Shown here: positions 1-5,556 of the stretch, in pieces
Layout: every line of letters starts with the position of its first letter
Numbering within the stretch: the first letter of the stretch is position 1
NCBI GenBank assembly: GCA_946481475.1
Contig: CAMLOB010000311.1
Span: 1 to 5,556 of the forward strand
DNA length: 5,556 bases
Direction: 5' to 3'
Origin: an uncultured Chlorobiota bacterium
GTDB lineage: Bacteria > Bacteroidota > Kapaibacteriia > OLB7
The notes under the pieces: generated by a model
What the model was told of the DNA's origin: nothing
The model's input: only the letters and a program-made list of their open reading frames with translations
Databases searched by the model: none
Program-made: the position numbers and the translations under genes

Positions 1-3000
1 TCCCCGGGCATACCAGCCGTTCATGCCGGCGATCCCCCCATCGGCGTCGGCACACTCCAGATTCTCCTTCAGAACCGACACGTCATAGCCGAATGCGATG
101 GCGATGCGGGCGTAGAAGATCAGGAACTTCAGTTTGCCGGTATTGATCGAAAGTTGCTGGCCGAGTGCGAAGCCGCTTCCGTCGTTCACGCCTGCATCGC
201 GCGGGTTCATTGCGTTGAAGTAGGGGAGTTTCTCCTGGAAGTTGATCGGACTCGTCGGCAGCGGCGGCAGAGGGGGGAGGCTGTTCTTGCCGACCATGAA
301 GTAGGAGTTGATCTCCAGCAGGTCCAGAACCGTCAGGCCGATCGGATCGTCCGGCGTTCCGACCTTGATAAACCACTTGTCCTTGCTGAAGTGCATGGCA
401 CATTGTCCCCCTCCCACAATCAGATTCTTCTTCCCCGCCTTCAGGTTGAAGTTCACGTCGATCAATCCGTCGAACGTCTTCGTCGCGCCGCTGTAGCGGA
501 AGGCGACCGATGCGCTGACGACCGCCTTGCTCTCGGCCGGACGTTGCTTCGGGTTCAGTTCGCTGACGAAGTAGCCGTTGCCGGTCAGGGCGATCTCGTT
601 CAGTCCCCCCCCTTCAAAGAAGGAAGCCTCCAGCGTAATGTCGCCGTTGAATGCTCTCGGTGAGGGCATCGTCCCCATCACGATCGTCGCCTTGAATCCG
701 AAGAGCACGTTCTTGTCCGGCTCGTAGGTCGTCCCGGATGAACTTGCCCCGGCCTTCTCCTGATCGAAATCCTTTGCGTTGTTCGGACTCCCCTCCAGGC
801 CTGCGGCGGTCGGGATCGAATTGACCGGTTTCATGTGGTAGTATGCCCCGCCGCCGAACCCGTAGATGCCGAAGCCGGGGTAGACCATGATGCCGGCGTT
901 CATCACCGCCATCGCGTCCACATACCAGTAGCGGTAGGTGTTGTTCCCGTTCTTGTACTTCGTGCTGCCGAACTGTACGGTGGCCGATGCCTGGATCAGC
1001 GGTTTGAATTTCACTTCGAGCGCGCCGCGGAATCCGTCTCCGAACTTCTCGTCGCCGTTGTAGAGATTCAGTTCCCCCTTGATCTCGCAGCTTGCCACCT
1101 TCGCGTCCACATAGATGGCGTTCAGTTCCGGTTTGTCGATCGTCCACGACTGCTTTCCGTTTTGCTCTATCATCTTTCCCCAGATCGTGAAGTTCGTCCC
1201 GCCGCTGATCGCGCTCTGTCCGTTGCCGTCCAGACCCACGTGGAACCCGAGGGCGATACCGGCCTTCGTTCCGTCTTCCTTGAACTTGATCTCGATGCCG
1301 TCGTCCGGCTTGATGCTGACCGGGAAGCCTGCGAAATTTTTCTCCGGGCTTGCGAACTTGAAGGATGTGGCGGTGATGTAGGGCTTCTTGTTCCTGATCG
1401 TCAGGTTCTGGAACTCGACGTTCGGAATCTTCACGCTCACGTTCTTCAGTTCCGGGAACTTCCGGTCGATCGTCAGGTCGCCGGTCAGCTTCGCCTCCAC
1501 CGTCACGTCTTCTCCCCCTGCGGTGATGCCGAGTTGCGAGCCTTCATAGAGAGAGAGCTTCGCCCCCCACATATCAACCGTCAGCGTGTCGATGTTCCCG
1601 ACGGTGAATGCGGTCTGCACCCCCTGGTCGGAATTGCTCAGCAGACAGGAGTAGGCCAGTCCGGTCTGGGCGACCGGCAGTTTTACCTTGCCGTTGAACT
1701 CCCCTTTGGTCAGCGAGTTGTTGACGAAGGCCATTTCAAACTTGTCGATCGAGAAGCCCCAGCCGCCGATGTTCCCTTGATCGATCGAGAAGACCGGCTC
1801 GGCCTTGACCGTTCCGGTGAATCCGAGCTTGTTGATCAATGCGTTGCTCAGAGAAATCGTCGTGGCCGAGTTCCCTTTCTTCAGATAGTTCGGAAGTCGA
1901 ATGGTGATCTGCTTGAAGAAGAAGCCTTTCCAGTCGTCTCCCTGCGCTCCCTGATAGTTTGCCGGGAAGTTCATGTTCTGCGCGTTCCGCGTGTCGGAAA
2001 AATCGAGGACGGCATCGTCGAATGTGAAGCTGACCCCTTTCATCCCCTTGACGGTGAACGGATCCATCGAGACCTCGCCGAGAAGATCGCCCCAGGTGGA
2101 GGCGTTGAACGTAAAGCTTGCCTTCACCGGCCCTTCCCCCTCGGCCTTCTCGATCATCTGGCTGTTGAAGGTGAAGTATCCGTCCACCTGCAATCCCTTG
2201 AATCCCTCGCAATCCCACTTCACGAACGTTCCGTTGTTGCCGTTCGCCTTCTTCAGCGTCACCTGGACGTTCGGTCCCCAGTCGAACGTCTTGTCGTTTC
2301 CGAGCAGCGTCAGCTTCTGAAGTCCATCCACCGAGAGTCCGGTCGGGTGGAAACAGACGTTCTTCTGGGCAAAGGCCAGGATCTGGTTGTTCGCCTCCGG
2401 GATCGGGAACTCCATCACCGCGTTCAGTCGCGCTCCGTCCGGAGCAAACTCCACGGCCACCACATCGATCAACTGGATCTTGCTGTCGACGATATCCTTG
2501 AAGGCCAGGGGGAGACCCTGCACGTCGACGTTCGCGAAGTTCTCGATATACTTCTGGTTGTTCTTCACGAAATCCGCAACGCTCTTGACCTTCTGTTCGG
2601 TGACGTTTGCGAGATTATCCTGGAAGTTCTGCAACGCCTGATCCACCTGTGCTCCCGGATCGTAGGCCCCGATCGCCTTTCCGGCGTAGACCTTGTGCTG
2701 CGGGTTGACTTTCAGGCCGTTGAAGGTTGCCTTGAGCTGTACGCGGAATATCGGCGCATCAATTGTCCCATCGCCGGTCAGATTCCCGGCGCTCGGATCG
2801 GAGAGATTCGTCAGCTTCATCGTGAAGTAGCCGATCTGCACCTCGTCGCCGACCTTGTAGCTGTAATTGCTCGGCGTGCCGGAGGGGGCCGGGGGGGCGC
2901 AGTTGAGGGACTGGCAGTCGGAGACGTAGTTCTCGTCAAGGTCGATGTTCCCCTCGTTCTCTTCATCATCCTCGTCATTCTCGACGATGTCTTCCTCGCC

Positions 3001-4002
3001 GCCGTACGTGAACGAACAGACGACGCTTTGTCCGTTGTTCTTGAAAGCCAGCGGTTTGCTCCCCTGCTTTGCCCGTGCGGTGATCCGGACGGCGTACTTC
3101 ATTCCTTCCTCAAGCTTCGGATCGACCGGACCGTAGAGGTAGCTGGTTCCGATAACGACTTTCTCGAAGAACGGAGGCTCCGGCGCCGAGGCCATCGCCT
3201 GGGCCGGCGGAGTATTTTCGGGGAGGACTTCGACGATCTTCAGGACGTACTCAAGATCGGCCGGCGGCGCCCCCGGCGGAATCGTCCAGGAGAAGAGAAC
3301 GTTCTGCGGATTGGCGGCGTCGACGATGCTGTTGCATCCGGGCGTCAGAAGTTCGGGCGGGTTCAGGTGGGTGATCTGGAAGTTTGCACAACCGGAGGGG
3401 GCCGGGTTCGAGAGGGCCGAGCCGTTCTGGTAGTCGAGCGCCTGGATACAGAAACTGTAGTTCCCCTCCGGCAGACCGTTCCCCTGCACGACTTCGGCTT
3501 TCGTGATGCCGGAGAACTGGACGTTGTCCGGGTCGAGATACTCTTTCAGATCGCTCCCCTTCAGGATCTTCACTCCATTGGCCGGGACGTTGATCGGCGA
3601 GTTCGGCACGAAGGACTTCGGAATCGTGATCGTCACGCCGGTGTTTCCCTTGATCGATCCGGTCAGCCGGACGCTTTGCGGGTCGGGCGATGTATTCGTC
3701 AGCGTGATGACCACCTTGTTGTCGAAGCCGATATAGTCGGACAGGTAGGGGGAGTAGGGAGGAAAGACCTGTGTGGCGACCTGGATCGGCTGGGCCTGGG
3801 CCCCGATGGTGCAGAGGATAAAGAGGAGAGAGAGGATGCCGAAAATCCCTCGGGGGGAACGTCCCTCTCGTCCGCCGGAAATGAATAATCGCGATTGTCT
3901 CCTCTCCGAAAGGGGAGACTGCACCATTCCCTTATCTCGGACAACGGCGGGAATGCCGATCTTCCGTCGCCGGTCCCGATGTCGTTTAGAATCTGTACGC
4001 AT
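1..4002 (-). CDS. Giant exported multidomain protein with N-terminal TANFOR-like module (3' end beyond window)
   Basis: One reading frame stays open for 1334 codons from the ATG at 4002 to the left edge with no stop, so the C-terminus is missing. Residues 51-70 form a signal-peptide-like hydrophobic stretch ending AQA before Q71. Residues about 73-211 (VFPPYSPYLSDYIGFDNKVV and LPEGNYSFCIQALDY) resemble, from memory, the TANFOR domain of large Bacteroidota proteins. Residues 214-334 look fibronectin/Ig-like, and 336-357 are a highly acidic linker. From 379 the chain is long and beta-rich, with Gly, Asn, Lys and aromatics, a helical stretch near 443-490, a Gly/aromatic motif at 1041-1057 and a Pro-rich turn at 1242-1250. 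No catalytic motif was recognised. An in-frame TAG three codons before the ATG limits the start; M26 (ATG at 3927) is the alternative. It overlaps the upstream barrel gene by 17 bp, which suggests one operon. A role at the cell surface or outside the cell is inferred; the biochemical function is unknown. The reading frame is certain and the family moderately so. Confidence 0.9.
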   Translation of the reverse strand, partial: MRTDSKRHRDRRRKIGIPAVVRDKGMVQSPLSERRQSRLFISGGREGRSPRGIFGILSLLFILCTIGAQAQPIQVATQVFPPYSPYLSDYIGFDNKVVITLTNTSPDPQSVRLTGSIKGNTGVTITIPKSFVPNSPINVPANGVKILKGSDLKEYLDPDNVQFSGITKAEVVQGNGLPEGNYSFCIQALDYQNGSALSNPAPSGCANFQITHLNPPELLTPGCNSIVDAANPQNVLFSWTIPPGAPPADLEYVLKIVEVLPENTPPAQAMASAPEPPFFEKVVIGTSYLYGPVDPKLEEGMKYAVRITARAKQGSKPLAFKNNGQSVVCSFTYGGEEDIVENDEDDEENEGNIDLDENYVSDCQSLNCAPPAPSGTPSNYSYKVGDEVQIGYFTMKLTNLSDPSAGNLTGDGTIDAPIFRVQLKATFNGLKVNPQHKVYAGKAIGAYDPGAQVDQALQNFQDNLANVTEQKVKSVADFVKNNQKYIENFANVDVQGLPLAFKDIVDSKIQLIDVVAVEFAPDGARLNAVMEFPIPEANNQILAFAQKNVCFHPTGLSVDGLQKLTLLGNDKTFDWGPNVQVTLKKANGNNGTFVKWDCEGFKGLQVDGYFTFNSQMIEKAEGEGPVKASFTFNASTWGDLLGEVSMDPFTVKGMKGVSFTFDDAVLDFSDTRNAQNMNFPANYQGAQGDDWKGFFFKQITIRLPNYLKKGNSATTISLSNALINKLGFTGTVKAEPVFSIDQGNIGGWGFSIDKFEMAFVNNSLTKGEFNGKVKLPVAQTGLAYSCLLSNSDQGVQTAFTVGNIDTLTVDMWGAKLSLYEGSQLGITAGGEDVTVEAKLTGDLTIDRKFPELKNVSVKIPNVEFQNLTIRNKKPYITATSFKFASPEKNFAGFPVSIKPDDGIEIKFKEDGTKAGIALGFHVGLDGNGQSAISGGTNFTIWGKMIEQNGKQSWTIDKPELNAIYVDAKVASCEIKGELNLYNGDEKFGDGFRGALEVKFKPLIQASATVQFGSTKYKNGNNTYRYWYVDAMAVMNAGIMVYPGFGIYGFGGGAYYHMKPVNSIPTAAGLEGSPNNAKDFDQEKAGASSSGTTYEPDKNVLFGFKATIVMGTMPSPRAFNGDITLEASFFEGGGLNEIALTGNGYFVSELNPKQRPAESKAVVSASVAFRYSGATKTFDGLIDVNFNLKAGKKNLIVGGGQCAMHFSKDKWFIKVGTPDDPIGLTVLDLLEINSYFMVGKNSLPPLPPLPTSPINFQEKLPYFNAMNPRDAGVNDGSGFALGQQLSINTGKLKFLIFYARIAIAFGYDVSVLKENLECADADGGIAGMNGWYARG
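832..882 (-). other. Gly/aromatic motif in the giant protein (residues 1041-1057)
   Basis: The motif YPGFGIYGFGGGAYYHM follows a strand containing RYWYVDAMAVMNAGIM. It is the most distinctive stretch of the C-terminal half, and similar Gly/aromatic strings occur, from memory, in other very large Bacteroidota exported proteins. It could be a tight turn between beta strands or a membrane-facing hairpin. No catalytic role can be assigned. Confidence 0.4.
2932..2997 (-). other. Acidic linker (residues 336-357)
   Basis: Fifteen of 22 residues are Asp or Glu, in a run EEDIVENDEDDEENEG followed by NIDLDEN. It separates the N-terminal modules from the long beta-rich body and precedes C363 and C368 and a short Pro-rich APPAP segment. 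It is probably a flexible, possibly calcium-binding, spacer; no full EF-hand or RTX repeat is present. Confidence 0.7.
3001..3363 (-). other. Fibronectin/Ig-like module (residues about 214-334)
   Basis: The module starts with PPELLTPGC and has an FSWT strand (237-240). It continues with YVLKIVEV and a MKYAVRITARA strand, and ends with CSFTYGG. The W-containing B strand and Y-x-V-x-I strand pattern is usual for fibronectin type III or related Ig-like folds. C223 and C329 sit near its two ends and could pair. It directly follows the TANFOR-like module, which suggests a joint surface-exposed head. Confidence 0.5.
3370..3786 (-). other. TANFOR-like N-terminal module (residues about 73-211)
   Basis: The mature protein opens with VFPPYSPYLSDYIGFDNKVV, then ITLTNTS, a GSIKGNTGVTI strand, and later LPEGNYSFCIQALDY with a closing GCANFQI. 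This order (PPYSP, a strand ending LTNTS, a PEGxYxFC motif, then a second Cys) matches what I remember of TANFOR domains in large Bacteroidota proteins. C185 and C205 are placed to form a disulfide. The assignment rests on recall; a profile search against TIGR02542 would settle it. Confidence 0.55.
3793..3852 (-). other. Signal-peptide-like segment (residues 51-70 of the giant protein)
   Basis: The segment is R-G followed by a continuous hydrophobic core (IFGILSLLFILCTIG) and AQA, a good signal peptidase I site before Q71. Arginines at 45, 48 and 51 give a positive n-region. The core is typical, but the 50 residues ahead of it (25 if translation starts at M26) make the whole leader unusually long. 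The Cys at 64 is not in a convincing lipobox, because no L-[AS]-[GA]-C pattern precedes it. Confidence 0.75.
3897..3919 (-). repeat. Inverted repeat in leader of the giant gene
   Basis: GTCTCC (3897-3902) and GGAGAC (3914-3919) are exact reverse complements around an 11-base loop. An alternative pairing uses TCTCC/GGAGA in the minus strand. The region also contains GAGAGGAGA on the coding strand, a strong purine-rich ribosome-binding-like sequence with no usual in-frame start codon after it. It falls at about codons 28-35, before the hydrophobic signal core. Confidence 0.35.
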
Positions 4003-5556
4003 AGCCTGCTATCCCTGTATATTCTGTGAAGGTTGAATTCTTTATCCCGTCCGGACCACTTGCTGAAGTGGTCGAGAAGTTCAGATTGAAGCTGTGGTGA
4101 TCTCCCGCCCGGTATGTGCCGCCGATTCCCCCTCCGATTGTCCGCGACTCATCGCCGAAGGAGGCCGAGAGGCTTCCGTTCAATCCAAGTTTGTCGTCGA
4201 ACAATCCTTTCGATCCGCCGAGCGAGACCGAGTTGGTGATCTGCTCACCGGCCAGGTTCTCAATCCGCGCGGTCGTCACCGAGCCGGTCAGCGAGAAGCT
4301 CGACTTCAGTCCGGTGAGCGTGTAGCTCAGGCTTGCAATCGTCGTGTTGTACTCGGAGTAGTCGGCGGTGAACTCGTTGCCGTCGATCAGTCGCTGATGT
4401 GTGGCGGTCAGGAAAAAGGCGTGGCTCAGCGTTGTGTCGCTGATCATGTAGCGGGGGGCGACCATCACCATCGGTATCTGCTGGTCCAGACGTGTCGTGT
4501 CGTTGACCGGAAGAGTTCCTTCCGATTGCGAGATCATCTGCGTACTTCCGGTCAGCAGAATCCCGAACGAACTGCTCGGACTCCAGTTGACCGTCAGCGA
4601 CGGGGAGAGAGTCTGCGTGGTCGCAAGTTTTTTGTCCTGAAGATTATCGTGCGCCCAGGTGAAGCTCCCGTTGAACGTCAGCCGCCGGTTTGCCGCGGCA
4701 ACTGATGGGGCGATGGAGATGCTCTCGACGTCTCCGGCCGTGTAGTAGGCTCCCATCGACTGATAGTCCGGATCGATCCGGGTATAGTTCGCGCTCATCG
4801 AGAAGACGGTTCCGTAGTAGTTCGCATCGGCGCGCAGGGCGGTGTAGATCTGCGTTGAGGCCCGAGGAGTGATCACATCCCCCAGCGCCTCCGTTCCGTC
4901 GGCCAGCGCAATCGAATCGCTCCGGACATCCCGTGTGTAGTCGCTGATCGCCCCGTCGACCTTGAAGGTGAGGCCGTTTGCCGGTTTCAGACTGAACGTG
5001 GCACCGACCACCAGATTCTCTCCCGGACGAACATTGGCGTTGTCGGCCGCCACGCTCCGGATCGACCCCGTGTCGTCTGCCGCCTTCAGAAAGCTGAGAT
5101 CGACTGAGAAGCCCTCGTTCCCGTAGCCGATGCGTCCGGCGTATCCGGTCCGCTCGTATGCCGGTTCGATCACATTCAGACTGTCGGTCGTATCGACCTG
5201 GGCGGCCTGCTGCAGACGTCCGGCAATGAATGAGGCGCGGAAATCTCCCGGCGTCAGTTCCAGACCGGCCCCCAGCATCTGGTGTCCCGAAAGCGTATAG
5301 GGAGAGAACGTCAGGTTCCGGTAGCCGAGATGAGCGGTCGCCCACTTGTAGCGCGGACTTGCGCCGAACTGGTTGAACGGCTGGCTGAAGGAACGATCCT
5401 GTGTGCTCCAGGAGAAGGAGAAGGGGAGTTGCAGTCCGTAGAGATCGAGCGTCAGATTTCCGGAGACCAGAGCCGAGAAGGGATCACGCCGGTTTTCGAT
5501 GCCGGAGACGCCGTAGCCGACCAGGCGGGAGGAGACCGAGCCGCTCAGCTTCACCG
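3986..5556 (-). CDS. Outer-membrane beta-barrel-like protein (5' end beyond window)
   Basis: The frame is open from the right edge to TAA at 3988-3986, giving 522 visible residues. The first possible start, GTG at 5554, is probably internal: the sequence is already mid-barrel (VKLSGSVSSRLVGYGVSG) and no signal peptide is seen. Throughout, short amphipathic strands alternate aromatic or aliphatic residues with Ser, Thr, Asn and Gly, separated by polar turns. The C-terminus is ...GIAGYAYRF, and a terminal Phe with alternating aromatics is the usual outer-membrane barrel signature. The most distinctive part is residues 56-103, with FSQPFNQFGASPRYKW followed by GYRNLTFSPYTLSGHQMLGAG. I associate such sequence with an uncharacterised Bacteroidota barrel-like family, from memory and without a search. 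Cysteine is absent from the visible part, which is common in barrels. The next gene starts within its last codons, so a shared function with the giant secreted protein is likely. Porin, export partner or surface anchor are all possible. Confidence 0.88.
   Translation of the reverse strand, partial: VKLSGSVSSRLVGYGVSGIENRRDPFSALVSGNLTLDLYGLQLPFSFSWSTQDRSFSQPFNQFGASPRYKWATAHLGYRNLTFSPYTLSGHQMLGAGLELTPGDFRASFIAGRLQQAAQVDTTDSLNVIEPAYERTGYAGRIGYGNEGFSVDLSFLKAADDTGSIRSVAADNANVRPGENLVVGATFSLKPANGLTFKVDGAISDYTRDVRSDSIALADGTEALGDVITPRASTQIYTALRADANYYGTVFSMSANYTRIDPDYQSMGAYYTAGDVESISIAPSVAAANRRLTFNGSFTWAHDNLQDKKLATTQTLSPSLTVNWSPSSSFGILLTGSTQMISQSEGTLPVNDTTRLDQQIPMVMVAPRYMISDTTLSHAFFLTATHQRLIDGNEFTADYSEYNTTIASLSYTLTGLKSSFSLTGSVTTARIENLAGEQITNSVSLGGSKGLFDDKLGLNGSLSASFGDESRTIGGGIGGTYRAGDHHSFNLNFSTTSASGPDGIKNSTFTEYTGIAGYAYRF
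4012..4016 (-). promoter_or_regulatory. Candidate ribosome binding site for the giant gene
   Basis: The minus strand reads AGGGA here, nine bases before the ATG at 4002, a usable Shine-Dalgarno spacing. It lies within the end of the barrel gene, so ribosomes ending there would already occupy the site. Many Bacteroidota depend little on such motifs, so it supports the start at 4002 only weakly. The alternative ATG at 3927 has an AAGGGA directly against it, which is too close to work well. Confidence 0.4.
4054..4073 (-). repeat. Perfect 8-bp inverted repeat with 4-base loop
   Basis: GACCACTT at 4054-4061 is the exact reverse complement of AAGTGGTC at 4066-4073, with a four-base loop between. 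In the minus-strand transcript it would form a stem-loop inside the end of the barrel gene (around S-T-T-S-A-S-G-P), about 51 bases before the start of the giant gene. No T-run follows it, so it does not look like an intrinsic terminator. It may affect translation or mRNA stability at the junction, or be chance. Confidence 0.55.

Noticed and set aside
1772..1787. TTCCCTTGATCGATC, shared with about 3645-3660
   Set aside because: The two copies are read in different frames and encode different residues. GATCGATC-like words are common in this sequence, so chance is the simplest explanation.
835..3888. Plus-strand open frame of about 1017 codons
   Set aside because: It is exactly in register with the codons of the minus-strand giant gene and exists because that gene lacks TTA, CTA and TCA codons over this stretch. 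Its product is rich in Arg, Val, Leu and His with no domain pattern, whereas the minus-strand product has a signal peptide and coherent modules.
3897..3919. Inverted repeat as a transcription terminator before the giant gene
   Set aside because: The stem is short, the loop is long, no T-run follows on the minus strand, and it lies inside the reading frame.
3699..3944. Minus-strand 81-codon frame near the start of the giant gene
   Set aside because: It overlaps the signal-peptide region in another frame and is Ser/Pro/Arg-rich with no recognisable feature.
4094..4705. Plus-strand open frame of 203 codons opposite the barrel gene
   Set aside because: Its product is Arg-rich and low in structure signals, and it lies wholly inside a convincing barrel coding region. 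It is treated as a mirror frame.
4644..5345. Minus-strand frame of 233 codons overlapping the barrel gene
   Set aside because: It is an out-of-frame Arg/Gly-rich shadow of the barrel gene on the same strand, with no motif or start signal.

Overview
The window holds two genes, both on the minus strand and both cut by the window edges. Base composition is GC-rich by eye. Two protein families typical of Bacteroidota and their relatives (Chlorobiota, Ignavibacteriota, Kapabacteria) point to a GC-rich member of that broad group. This placement is inference from protein character; the window has no rRNA or other marker gene.

Reading in the direction of transcription (right to left), the first gene (5556 to 3986) encodes at least 522 residues of an outer-membrane beta-barrel-like protein. 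Its 5' end lies beyond the right edge and its C-terminus is an intact ...YAYRF. The second gene starts at 4002, inside the last codons of the first (17 bp overlap). It stays open for 1334 codons to the left edge without a stop. It encodes a giant exported protein. In order it has an unusually long N-terminal leader with a signal-peptide-like hydrophobic core, a TANFOR-like module, a fibronectin/Ig-like module, an acidic linker, and then about 950 residues of Asn/Gly/Lys-rich beta-strand sequence reaching the edge. Together the two genes cover the whole window, so there is no intergenic DNA, and no RNA gene, mobile element or CRISPR array is seen.

The overlap and shared strand suggest one operon with coupled translation. 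The simplest reading is a matched pair: an outer-membrane barrel and a very large secreted or surface protein that may be displayed by, anchored to, or exported through it. The sequence does not show which. Local points of interest are a perfect 8-bp stem-loop just upstream of the second start, an atypical 50-residue leader before the signal peptide with its own inverted repeat, and a run of eight G in the coding strand of the giant gene. The plus-strand open frames, including one of about 1000 codons (835-3888), are mirror frames of the giant gene.
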